A stretch of DNA of 64,000 nucleotides, taken from assembly GCA_958496175.1 (NCBI GenBank), contig OY292280.1, forward strand, positions 14,880,001-14,944,000, given 5' to 3'. Source of the DNA: Sisyra terminalis. Its lineage: Eukaryota; Arthropoda; Insecta; Neuroptera; Sisyridae. Made by a program: the position numbers and the translations under genes. Below are positions 10,294 through 21,800 of the stretch, in pieces (position 1 is the first letter of the stretch; the number at the start of each line of letters is the position of its first letter). Below the pieces are notes generated by a model. It saw only the letters and a program-made list of their open reading frames with translations, had not been told where the DNA came from and searched no databases.

Positions 10294-10905
10294 CTTGTTA
10301 TTATTTGAGGTGAGAATGGATCGATCGACTGGAAAAAATCAAATTCTCTCCAACTGAAACTTATCCAAATGCTTAGCATTTTGCAACGAAACATCGCCAA
10401 AACAATTCTTAACAACCAACGAATGTGGATTTCCTACATAAGGACAAAAATCCTTCAGGAACCTCATTCACATCCTCCGGATTTTTATGCTGAATCACTA
10501 AAAAGACCAATCATTAATTCCTTTTTAAATAATCTTTTTTGCGATCTACTTACCTACAACAAATCGTACAAACAAACTTTTTTTACGCTTTTACATTCAC
10601 AAATTAGCTCCACCACCCAATTGTTGGCACTTCCACGACTTCGATCAAATATCCCGCATGTCTCAAACCAACCGATTGAACCGATAAACTGCTTCGTTTT
10701 CTTTTGGTACTCTTTTTGTTTGGTTCCTGGTAGACTAACCAAGATATCCTTTTTCTTCCCCCGAACATTTTGTTTTTCCTTTATTCCGACCCCGGATGAC
10801 TATTCTTCAAATGTTACATTCTTCTGTAACAATAAAACCATATTGTTAATAAAATCAAACAAACCATCAATGATGTATCGAGAGTTGGCCTCTTGATACC
10901 TGTAC
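10294..10905 (-). pseudogene. Duplicated coding-like relic, copy 2, unrecognised
   Basis: The minus strand reads MLSRYRYQEANSRYIIDGLF then VLLLQKNVTFEE, a TAG (10800-10802), and on in the same frame GVGIKEKQNVRGKKKDILVS through KQFIGSIGWFETCGIF to a second TAG at 10554-10556. It is followed by the same 56-base intron-like gap and a downstream segment (10294-10497) with a further stop. One TAG removed from a continuous ~100-codon frame argues for decayed coding DNA. The plus strand is open for 175 codons over 10369-10896, but that frame is closed by TGA in copy 1, so I treat it as the antisense shadow. Confidence 0.35.
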
Positions 10906-10974
10906 CTTGATAGCATTGAAAAAAACGGAAGGAATTAAAATTTACTGGGTTCAAAGATTAACAAAAGGACAAAT

Positions 10975-11215
10975 TCTTTGACTGTTGGGAAGCTACACTA
11001 TCTTCGTTGAATATAGGGTATAAACATTTTTCAGTTTATTAAATGTGTTTTTTTAAAGTTGGCTAAATAATGTTTTTAATTATGATTATTTTTTTCGTAA
11101 AAGAAATAAGAGAAATAAAAATTTCCATATTCCAGTACAAATAGCAAATCTGAAAATAAAATATAATTTACCCCTACGTTACGCAAACAAAGTCGCGGGA
11201 ATCAGCTATATTATC
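10975..11215 (+). repeat. Truncated copy of element Z
   Basis: It shares GGGAAGCTACACTAT, the TCAGTTTATTAAATGTGT-TTTTAAAGTTG block, TTCGTAAAAGAAATAAGA and the end CTACG-TACGCA-AC-AA-T-GCG-G-ATCAGCTA with 13385-14335, but lacks about 700 bases of the middle. Confidence 0.7.
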
Positions 11216-11894
11216 TATATATACGAAAAATTCAAGTATATGCTCAATTGGTGAAATGAAATGATAGTTAAATCTTGAAGGCCAAAATGAGAGAATGGAA
11301 GCTTTAAATATGTCGTTTAAGGAATTTGAAACCAGTTTGAGGCATTTATTATTTGTTGTCAATTATAAATACATTAACACCTTTTTCCGAGTCCATAAAT
11401 TACACCTTTGAATTTGCATTTTTCTCATTACCATATTATTTATTATCACAAGTTGAGAACAGGTAAAATTCTTTTCAATTTCACACCTGTTTGGAATTTA
11501 TTCGATTTTGCTCACAATATTGGTCATTATGGAGCAAAGGTCAAAAAATTGTACTTTAATATTTGTCTACCTGAATTCTACCGTATGATTGAAAAACAGG
11601 TTAATTGACTTAGATAATATTATATTTTCAGGTACATCTTAGTGATTCCCCCCAAAAAAGCATAATAAAGGTCACAGATAAGTCTAATCTAAATAGTTGT
11701 AACAATATTTTTTATCTGATTTCACTTATTGTTCCAATTTATAGACAGTTTTAATGATTTGATAGAATTTTTTTGATATCGAAAAATCAGCATACATGAA
11801 ATCAGGGTTGGCCTATACATATGATATTGCGGGCCACTTCGAAAATGCATCATAAATCCGGGAGCCGGAGAGAATTTTGACCAAAATTCATCAA
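11216..11894. other. Gene-free stretch
   Basis: AT-rich; two short ORFs (one per strand) without recognisable product or splice context. No repeat structure was seen other than the junction with the inverted-repeat arm. Confidence 0.4.
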
Positions 11895-12790
11895 ATTTCA
11901 TTAAAAAATTCCCATAAACTTATAGAAAAATAACCAAACTAAGATATTATAAACAATTCAAAGATTCTTTACCTCAATTATTACTGAAAAAATTCACGAA
12001 AATCGTATATAAGGCTTCTGATCGTTATGAGAAAAGTTTTTTGACGGTTTTTTCACATTAATCTGTAAACTGAACAAGATTCGTTTCATAAATCGTAAGA
12101 ATAACATTCAATTAAATTAATGAAATATTTTTGTAAACATTGACCTTTATTTATTGATAAAGAAAATTGCCTCAACGTCACAACTCAAACTCCTATCCGT
12201 AGGTGTTAAATTATAATCGATTTTTTGGTCGAGTTTCATAAATTTTACACTAAATTATAAATGAATCGATAGAATAATGTTCGTAATAAACCACTAAAGT
12301 CTTTTCAAGATAATTTTCTTGACTTTATTAATGGAAAATTAATTGTGCATATCACAATTTTCACTAAAATTTATATGAATCATTTTCCAAATGAGTATTT
12401 CCATAAAAAAGTTAACAATTTATACAAATATTTAGCATCAAACTACAGTTAAATGTTCGAAATAAACTGTAAAAAGTTTTTTAATCTAATATTATTTCGA
12501 TTATTAAAGAATTTTTGCATTATTTTCCTTTAAGCAAAAAGACATTAATTGATAGGATGGACTGTTTATATTTGACATCTGTATTTTTGTATATGGCTTA
12601 AACAGTTTCATCTTTAAATCTAGGGATATAAATATTTTAATACAACATTGAAGGACTATTACGTTTTTGTAACCGAAAAAATCATTTATTGATTGAATTG
12701 ATACTAATTTTTACATAGAATCGGTAGAAAAAGATATAAACTTACATAAAATAAACTTTTAAAGCCATTTAGTACATATATTCTTCGTAA
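11895..12790 (-). repeat. Right arm of the long inverted repeat
   Basis: Reverse complement of 2925-3960 (see there). It begins opposite 3690 and runs to 2930, then jumps to match 3930-3800, which shows that the parental sequence was a tandem repeat of ~990 bases. It is followed by a partial R1 unit in the same orientation as the one next to the left arm. Confidence 0.75.
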
Positions 12791-12799
12791 CAATCTATT

Positions 12800-13015
12800 A
12801 CAATTTCGAAACGAAAAGATTTTTCGTCAAAGAAAACCGTGGATTTACTATCGTTGATTTTTCACAAAAATTGTCCAATTTTCGATTTGGATTTTTGGGA
12901 AGCAAATCGAAAGTATAAGTCTATTCGTACATGCTTTGCAAATTTTTCCGAAAACAAACTATGTTTAAGGGATGAAATCGACCAACAAAGGGCCAGATAT
13001 AATCAACCAACCACT
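12800..13015 (+). repeat. Partial R1 unit
   Basis: Contains GTTGATTTTTCACAAAAAT, AATCGAAAGTATAAGTC, TTTGCAAATTTTTCCGAAA and AAGGGATGAAATCGACCA in family order. Confidence 0.7.
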
Positions 13016-13029
13016 TAAACACTGCAAAA

Positions 13030-13384
13030 AACCACTAAAGAAAGGGTATAAAAGATGGTACTATTCCCTGAAATATAGCTGAATATTCTCGATGGAATCA
13101 TCCTTTACATTGTTAATGCAAAATATTTTGTTTTTACGGGATATTGGGCCGATAAATTAAAACGGGAAGTTAAGGAGTTGAAAATCTATGCGACAAATTT
13201 CAACTGAAATTGGGCCTTTTCAAGGGGGTTATTTTTCATTATGAGGTCTAGTTTTCTCAACGGATTATGAATCCAGGCCTTCTAGTGAATTATAATGTGA
13301 AAAAAATTATCGTCCTTCGGATTACAGGATAATAATAATTCTATTTTAAAATTTCGAGAAGGACAATTCTCAAATGCATATTAT
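13030..13384 (+). repeat. Diverged direct repeat flanking element Z (left)
   Basis: Aligns loosely with 14337-14680: shared GGGATA..., AAAACGG-AAGTTA, CAACG-ATTA-GA and TTTCAAGAAGGA/TTTCGAGAAGGA followed by GGACAATT. Element Z may have inserted between, or recombined, two tandem units. Confidence 0.5.
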
Positions 13385-14335
13385 TATCTATTATTATAAA
13401 GAGGAAAGATTTGATTGTTTGTTTGCTTTGAATAGGCTCCGAAACCACTTGACCGATTTGAAAAATTCTTTCACTGTTGGGAAGCTACACTATTTCCGGT
13501 GAACATAGACTATATTAAATTTTCAAAAAAGTTAAGGATTCATACAAAAACTCTAATAATGTAATTCAAGGTCTGAAAAAATTACCAAAAAACATTCTTT
13601 TATCGCGTGCGCTGCGAAAACTATTGGTTATAGAACAAAATAATGTAGTACGATTTTGCAGAACATATCATTATCTGCAAAAAATAGAGCGACAGCATAT
13701 GTCTAACTATTATAGTTATGTCACAATAAGTGTTTTTTCATTTTAAAAAATATATATATAAATACCACCATTTTAAAAGCTCTTTTATTTGTTCTTTGGG
13801 ATTAATCTTTATCAAAATAAATGAGTTCATATTTAAGTTTGCTTCAATACCATTATATAACTTTTTGAGTTATTCAATTTGAACATTCCATTCGAAAGAT
13901 ATCACAAGTTTAAAAATGTAAGTTATTTGAAAAATATCGCATGGTCACCGCTCTTTACTTATATTTAAGACCAACTTTATTGAACTTGGCGATATTTTTT
14001 ATTTATGTATAGATGCTGATTGATTAACAGATTATTTGGTCGATTACGGTAGGTATACCTACCGTAGCTATACGCAATAGACAAACTCTTTTTAGATATT
14101 TATAAATATTTTTTGAAAATCAATTGATTATTACATAGAACAGTTTTATTCTTTGCAACAGTTTATTAAATGTGTCGTTTTAAAGTTGACAAAATAGTGT
14201 TTTTAAGTATGATTATGTTTTTCGTAAAAGAAATAAGAAAAATAAAAAATTTCATATACCACTACAAATGGCAAATTTGAAAAGAAAACATAATCTACAC
14301 CTACGCTACGCAGACGAAATTGCGAGGATCAGCTA
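13385..14335 (+). mobile_element. Non-coding interspersed element Z
   Basis: Begins near TTATTATAAAGAGGAAAGAT and GAATAGGCTCCGAAACCACT, includes CTGTTGGGAAGCTACACTAT, and ends CGCTACGCAGACGAAATTGC then GAGGATCAGCTAGT. A shortened copy with the same start-like motif and end lies at 10975-11215, so the boundaries are supported by comparison. No protein coding. Repeats of this style are common in insect genomes. I could not assign it to a superfamily. Confidence 0.55.
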
Positions 14336-14336
14336 G

Positions 14337-14680
14337 TAAAGGATATAAGAGATTGTTGCTTTCGTTTTATTTGAGGAGTATATTTATGACTGAATCATTA
14401 CTAACGCAATTGTATTAAAACGTTTTACATTCAACTAGGCTAGTTCCTTGGGAAATCAAAACGGAAAGTTAGGGATTTAAAAATACATGTACCAGATTTG
14501 TCCTAAAATTGGTCGGTTTTGAGGGGTGAGATTTCCTTATAAGGGTAAATTTTATCAACGTATTAGGATACAATGCTCTAACGTGAGAAGTGATGTAAAA
14601 ATTGTATTTTCCTGTGTGCAAATGGACACCTGCAATATCGGTTCAAAGTTTCAAGAAGGAAGGACAATTTTCAAGTGATG
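14337..14680 (+). repeat. Diverged direct repeat flanking element Z (right)
   Basis: Partner of 13030-13384. A shorter echo (AGAAATATATTTAAGACTGAATCATT) follows at about 14722. Confidence 0.45.
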
Positions 14681-14867
14681 AAAAAGTATATAATTTATTT
14701 TAGTATTTTTTCTGAAATCGAGAAATATATTTAAGACTGAATCATTGTTAACAAAATTACATAAATCAGCTCTCCGAGAGCTCATCAGAAGGTCTTACAA
14801 ATACAACTATGGTTTTGTCGGTTTATGCCTCTTTCGGTGATTTAAAGTTGATGGATTATTTACCTAC

Positions 14868-15041
14868 CTCGTGTAGTCGAGACTTTTGGATGGAAATATT
14901 CTTCTGATATTCACAATACTTATGCTGCACTCCCAGCGGCTTACATTTGCAGATGATTTGATTAGATTCCTCTCTGCATGATTTCCTTTGAAATATATAT
15001 CATATTTGGCCTTTATTAATTCGTAAAACGTAGAAAAATAC
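14868..15041 (-). other. Orphan exon-like segment, weak FLYWCH resemblance
   Basis: A 174-base open segment lies between a TTTTTTTAG acceptor and a GAG/GTAGGT donor. It reads YFSTFYELIKAKYDIYFKGN then HAERNLIKSSANVSRWECSI. The spacing F...Y...W-x-C is reminiscent of a FLYWCH zinc finger, but the closing C and H are not visible and no partner exon was found on either side. It could be a decayed exon of a gene extending beyond recognisable sequence, or chance. Confidence 0.2.
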
Positions 15042-15079
15042 CTAAAAAAAGTAATTTTAAACATTGCATCCATACCCAT

Positions 15080-16035
15080 AATTTCACAATAAATATTACC
15101 TGTTTCACATTGATTTGGGTTGATCTTGATTTTTGAAATTGAAATGCAACACTGACAATCAATTCAAGCAATCATAACATTAAAAATAAAATTTATTTGG
15201 ATAAAGTAAATTTAAACTTCAAATGACAACTTGCAAAACGAGCTGCCATACGTGTCAAACTGACTAAATTATCCATAATGAAGCTACATATTGACATTGA
15301 CGGGTCGCTAGTTTTTAATGTGCTAAAAGAGACTTGAGCCATTATTTTTTCCTGAAAAGTAAAAATTCAAAGGATTATTGAAAAACGTTAATATTATTAT
15401 CGAATAATTATTTATTAATTTCAAATTTAATACCATAATTATCCTATTTTTGTATATTTTCCTATATACTTCTACGTTAAAAATGGGGGAGAAAAATATC
15501 GGTTGATCGAACAAGTATATAAGCTTGGAATAAAAAATAATCAAGAATTAGATAATTAACAATTTTGATTATTTTTAAAACTTTTACAAACTTTCTTCGA
15601 ACCAGCATTTTTCAAAGATAAATTGTTGCAAAAAACTTGTCATCATCAAATAATATTTGATAACAAGTTTAATTAAATCTCATCAATCAACCATAGAATG
15701 AAAAAAAAGAAAAACGAAAAGAACAATTGAAAAAAGCGGATAAAACAAAGCCAATTATAAATTAAATACGTAGCAACCAACTTTTTTCAATTCTTCCTTT
15801 GTCGTGAAACTTGAAAATAAAAAAAAAAACGTATTTTATTAAAAACTAAAACGCGCACCTCCATTTTTAACAGAAATACTTAAAAAATTAACTCAACATT
15901 ACAACTCTGTTTTTAATTTTATATATACAAATTAACAGAAAAAAATCAATAATAAACAAAAAAAGTTAACATTTAAAAAATATTGTTAAACGAAAAGATG
16001 TTTATGAGCTAACAAAGGTAATGTGACTGTTTGGA
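15080..16035. other. Intergenic, nothing recognised
   Basis: AT-rich. One 73-codon minus ORF (15323-15544) has no support. A GCTAAAAGAGACTTGAGCC motif at about 15325 also occurs near 54.31 and 58.72 kb and may be a MITE end. Confidence 0.4.
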
Positions 16036-16311
16036 CCATACAGTACATGAAGTGCTCATAAGTGTAGTTATCGTTGACATTTTGTGGATCACATATGATG
16101 ATGTCATAGAGTGAGATCAAGACACATCGGTTCTTTCGATGTTCATTAATTTCCCTCGATCAGACTTAAATAGGTTATTCAACAAAAGCCGATAACTCTA
16201 ACAATATTTACGGTCGGTAAACATTATATAGAGTAGTCACTATATGACGTCATCACCACTGCTTCGACTAGTCAACTAACTATGCTTTTGAGCATTTCTT
16301 GTATTATTTAA
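16036..16311. repeat. MITE family M1, copy 1
   Basis: The ends are inverted: CAGTACATGAAGTGCTCATAA at the left pairs with TTTTGAGCATTTCTTGTATTA at the right. The central TATGACGTCATC (octamer 16245-16252) is shared with the copy at 23637. A third relative is at 56937. Non-coding and about 275 bases. Confidence 0.6.
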
Positions 16312-18860
16312 TCTAAGTTGAATCAAAACTCGTACAAATACAAAAATCAAAAAAAAAAAATATTAACCAAAGCATTTTATAAAAAATCAATGCGGAAATG
16401 TTAATTTTTCGCGATTTTGACTAAAACATAATAAATAAGAATTTGTCCAAAATGTATACAAGATCATTTCGGATAAAAAGGTATCTCAAAATCTAACATT
16501 TCCACACAATTTTTTTAAGAAATCGTTAAGTTTTGCGGAGTTTTTGACTGAACTAATTAAGAAAATGACCAATTAGCCATATTATTTTTGAATCAAACTT
16601 CAACGTTCCTGCATTATTTTCATTAAATTTGCGTTGAATCCCATAAAAATCTAAGTTTAAATTACTTTTAATTTCAAAATCAAACAATTTCTTGTTTATA
16701 AATTTTGAAAAAAAAAATTATAATTATTTATTAAAAAAATTTAAGCTGTTCAAATTAATATTTTCGTGCTTTCAATGACCGCTGGTCATATTTTACTAAT
16801 ATCGCCACTAATATCAAAGTGTCTTGTCTTACAACGATGGTTTTACAACAATAATGGAAATGGCAATTACCGTATAAGGTTATATCATTTCAACAAAAGT
16901 GGTAACGTCAATTACTTAAACGTATATAATTCAGAAATTTTTCAAATCCTCCCGCTCACAAATTGAGTACTTAACGTATTTAAACACTTCGTGGCACTGG
17001 TAAAGCTGATCAACAAGCAATCAAGGCGACAGCTCCGCAATTGGTTTGAATCTCGGAACATTCAAATTTTTCATGTTTCGGTTTATGGATTGAAAATTTA
17101 TTTAATCCACCGTTAGTTTTGATTTTTCAGCTTAAACTTTTAAGAATAAAAGAAAAATACAAATAATTCACTTAATAATCAATTTCATAATAATATAATA
17201 CAAACAAATAACAATGAAAGCAACTGTTATTCAATCTAAATAATTACGGAGGCACTTAATCAGAATCAAATTTTTTAAATCTTCATATATTATTTTTTTA
17301 AGAGCCGATTTACTTATCTCTCTGTATAAAGCATTTAATTTTTTTCAAAAATAAAAATCAACAATTTTAAATTTGATTCTGATAAGTTTTTTTTTTTTAA
17401 TTCTTATAATTTAATAAATTTCTTTAGTACAACGAGTTTTATTCATAAATTTTAGAAAAAATTCAAAAAGTGTATAATAATACCACCTATCATTTATTAA
17501 AGTTTATGGAATTATATCCACTAAACGTTTTTGAAATTTAATGCAATTGGCTAGTTGACTATTTAAAACCCTAAAGAAGTAATTTTTGTTACCTTTATTT
17601 CATTAAAAATAATAACTTCAAATGAACTTGAAACTTCCAAAAGTCATTATGTTTGTAACGTCTTGGCAGTTGATGTTTGGTAACAAAAATATCTACTTCA
17701 TGCATTAATTTCTATTGTTTGAAACTTCCGCCGTAGTGTTGTCAACAATAAACGAGCATGCTCCAAATCTCAAGTGAATCAACCGGGATAAAAATGAAAT
17801 TTTGTGACTTTTTCTAATGTATTAATTTACGTAGTTTTAATTTTTGTTATACAAACAAAACCAGGTTGTAATAAAATTTAATTTTACACGGAGTGGCTAA
17901 CTTTTTCCAAAATTTTGCAACCTTAGATTTTTGACGAAAGTTTCCATATAACTGTAAGAAGAGGTAAATGATCTACGAAACTTTAGCCCCCAAAAAAAGA
18001 AGCGATTTGTAGTCAACTACCCAATTATATGAGAAATGTGGGAATTTATGTATTTAAATAAAACAGATGTGAATTATCCAAATATGTTTATAAATATGTT
18101 AATATACATACATTAATAGATAGTGGTTCTCTAAATGGTATAACTGGGGAGCTCCCGTTTTAAATTGGTGAAAATGCGACTATTGTGTTCAATGGGAACC
18201 ACGTAAATAGATAATATGTGGGAAAAGGGGGCAATTACAGCGATATATAACTATGCAATATGAATATTAATATTTTTTTGCAAAAAAAAAACCTCTATCA
18301 AAAGCATATTTGACGGGGATCGAAGAAAAACCTGTTTGAAAACTCATCGTAGGTGTATCAATATATTTATTTTAAGAATATGAATAAAACTAGCACAAAA
18401 TTATGAAATTTTCTCAGCTCGTACTATAATAATCATTGAAAAATGTATGTACGAGCGACAAAAAACACAAGTGAAACCCTTCAAATAATTACATACAATT
18501 ATTAAATGCAATTATTTGTATTTAAATATTTTCTAAAAAATGTTTTCAAATTCATTTAAATCTCTAAAGAAAAAACGTATGAATTCTGACTTAATAAAAG
18601 AATATTAGCTACAACTAATAATAATCACAGACATGAAAATACTTTCTTAGTTTCATAATTTATAGTTTTTTATTTTAATTATGCCTGTTGAAAATTATAT
18701 GAATTAGTAAATAAATAAAAGAAATAATATGCATATATAATATATATTTATAACAAAAATGTGAAAATATTCTTTGAAATTCATACAAACGTTTTTTCTT
18801 GATCGAGTTAACAAATTCCTAATATCGAGGGTTAAAGGAATTTGAAATAATTTTAACTAA
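16312..18860. other. Long gene-poor intergenic stretch
   Basis: No convincing coding region. A faint low-A+T patch at 16990-17050 was considered as a histone-like relic and rejected. At 18124-18208 a GTGGTTC ... GAACCAC pair could be a short degenerate inverted-repeat element. Otherwise AT-rich and featureless. Confidence 0.4.
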
Positions 18861-18866
18861 TTTATT
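18861..18866 (-). terminator. staufen poly(A) signal overlapping the stop codon
   Basis: AATAAA on the minus strand contains the TAA stop of staufen. This is the nearest canonical signal; a more distal one could also be used. Confidence 0.4.
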
Positions 18867-21800
18867 TTTTTATTCCATTACTTAAAGTAGCAGCGTTTAT
18901 TAGTCCAGAATTTACTACCGTCGTCTTTTTGTTGTTATGATGAACTCTGAAAAAGATAAATATATTAAATTATAGCTGTTTTCTTGTTTTAAAGAACCCG
19001 GATATTGTACTTAAATATCACCTCCTCCTCTAATTCACAGAGAAACTCCTATAGATTGGTATATATATATATATACACCGTGCATAATATGACGTCAAAT
19101 AGAGGTTGTTTTCCAATTACCAATGCTTAGTGCGACATAGTGCCGCACTATGCGAGCCCTAAATTGAAACAAATTAATTCCTAAGTGCGACGGTAGACTG
19201 TATTAGACTTTGTTTAATTTTTGGAGAAAAATTGAGTTGGCAAATTTTGACAACCTTAAATGGAGTTTTAAATAATAAAATTGCGTTATCGTCAATTGTT
19301 TTAATTAATTATTAATTTTTAAAATAAACCGTAAATTTTTCAGTCATTTTGTTGGTTACATTTGCGCACCTATTTCGAATGCTTAATTGTACGATGCGTT
19401 GCGGCCGTTGGAACATTCAATACTGAGCATTATGCCGCATTATGCGCTTTTGTGCTGTAATTGGAAAACAACCAGAAATAAGAAAAATCTACGGTGGTGC
19501 ACGAGGCACCATCTGAGAGAACATAGTTTTTATGGTAACTTAAAACAACAACTGACTAATGAGATAACAGTAAAATGTACATGAATTAAATGATAATAGA
19601 AATTTTAAATAATCAAATTCATAAAAGTTTAAAATCAAATTATATTTTTTCGCTGACTTTCAACAGTTATACTGTTTAAACAATATACAGCATATAGTGC
19701 GGTCTTATTTATGTAATATAATTTACAAATGTAAACTATAAATTTACATTTGAACAAAAAATCAAACCAATGTATTTTTGACGTATAGCCCAGATACGTA
19801 TGTCGATTGCCAAGCAAGGACAATTTTAAGGTTTGTTCTAATTTTTTTTTTTCAATCACCAATATAATTTACCGATCAGCGTTTTTCGATTCAAAAAGTT
19901 GTTATTTTCAAGAAATCGACAATGAATTTCTTTTTGTATTTTCTGGGGATGATTTTCAATAAAATTAACAGAGTTCTTTTCAACTTACCCTTCTATATTA
20001 ATTGGAGGTTCTTTTTTATTTGGTGCAACATTGTCGAGACCCATTTCTGATAAAATTCGTAAGGCTGATAATGCAGCAGCGTCGTGAGATTCATCTGTAC
20101 TTTCCCCCGCTCCGTGACAAACCTTCAAATTAAAAATGAAATTTAAGAAAAAAACAAGTTTTTTGGGGAAAATAATAATTTGCTCTGCAAATTAAGATCA
20201 AATAAATTATTATACTTTGAACTAGACAGAATCAAAACCTTAGATAATGTAAACACAAGGTTTGACTTGAAATATTTGATAAGCTAACTATACATACAAA
20301 CAAAAGTATTTTTTATATGCATTGTAGGATTGGAATGCTTTCTTTTATATTATGTTACCTAACACTAACGACACTAGAGCCCTTTGCACTTTCTAATCGT
20401 TTAATAACCGAAACTTTAGCATTATGCTAATTTTCTTGTTGGCTACCTAAACTATGTGGTACAAATACTATTAAGTTATAATGCAAAAACAAAGAACCAC
20501 AAATTTAAAATGTGATAGCAAAAATGGAAAGTAAAATGTTGGTATATTTTTTTAAAGAAATTTATTGCAAGATTAAGACAATTTACCTGTGGAGGATCAG
20601 TTGAAATTGATAATAGAGTTAAAAACTCTTCATGATTTGCTTTAGAAAAGTCTGAAAATTGCGTTTGAAAACCTAATAATTGTGACAAATAAAGCAATTG
20701 ATCTTTGGGACGAATCACTTGCGTGGTCGCTTTTCCAGTGGTGGAAGCCGAGCCGGTTCCAGGACTAGTTCCGTGCTGATTTTGAATCGACAATTTCGTG
20801 TTTTGGCCAGCTTTCGCAAGTGCGTCTGCGGTTGGAGAACTTCCCGCTTTCAAAAACTCTTTCGCGATTGTCGCTGTGGTTTGAATATTGACAGATTTGC
20901 CGGAAGAAAACTGCGTGTTGGATTGGTCACCCATTAATATTAATCCTGGTACTAATTGGCGTCCAGCCGAACCACCGACTGGTTGTTGCGTCGATGGTTC
21001 CGTTTCCAAGAACGTTACTTTGCGCATTTTTTCGTTGGAATTCTCATTTTGTGTGGATCCTTTCGGTTGGGTGGGGCTGGATGATTTACATTCAGAACTT
21101 TCAGTGGAGTTTGCTTCATAACCCAGCGCAGCTAGAAGAGCCTCAGTGGCGACTCGTTTCGCTTGTTTTTTGTTAGGTCCAGAGCCGCGAGCCGACATCG
21201 TACCAATAGACACCTCCATCACAAATTCGCGACGACGAAGTGCGTTTTTTTCTTCTATTAACGTATAAACGGGTTCTCGTTCTTTTTTTACTTGCTGGAT
21301 TTGTATTAATTTAGAAATTGGATTCAATTTTTCCGTTATTTTCGTGTCGCTTTTTTCCTTGATTAAACTGCGCGTTTTTTTCTTGGTGACCGTCGATTTT
21401 CGTTTCAGTCGTGGCACATTTATGTTTGGAGAAAGTGGAGGTAATTTTTTCAGTTCCTCGAGCATTTTTTCAGCGGCACGCCGCTTCGACATTTTCTTCC
21501 CGTTGCCTTCACCTTCTGTCACGAGATCGGCGACTCGGCAAACTGTTATAAACGACTTTTTATGTGCCAATCCTAATTCGCTCTTCACTTCGAACGAAAC
21601 GCACAAGTTTCGTTTCAACGCTATTTCATGGACTAGGGAAATAGGCGACTTTAAATCACATGTTATATCTTCGGAAGTTGTCGTGTCATTTTCCTGAGAA
21701 TTCACAGACGTAAATCCTGCCTCCGCACTTTGCTCGGGGATTACCGTCGTTTTAAGTTCCGTCAACGCTCGAGATGCTGCGTCATGTCGAGCTGCTTGTA

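Noticed and set aside
16990..17060. Resemblance to a histone H3 N-terminal coding segment (ACTGGTAAAGCT, AAGGCGACAGCTCCG)
   Set aside because: Only scattered codon-level similarity over about 50 bases, with gaps; not enough to call a pseudogene.
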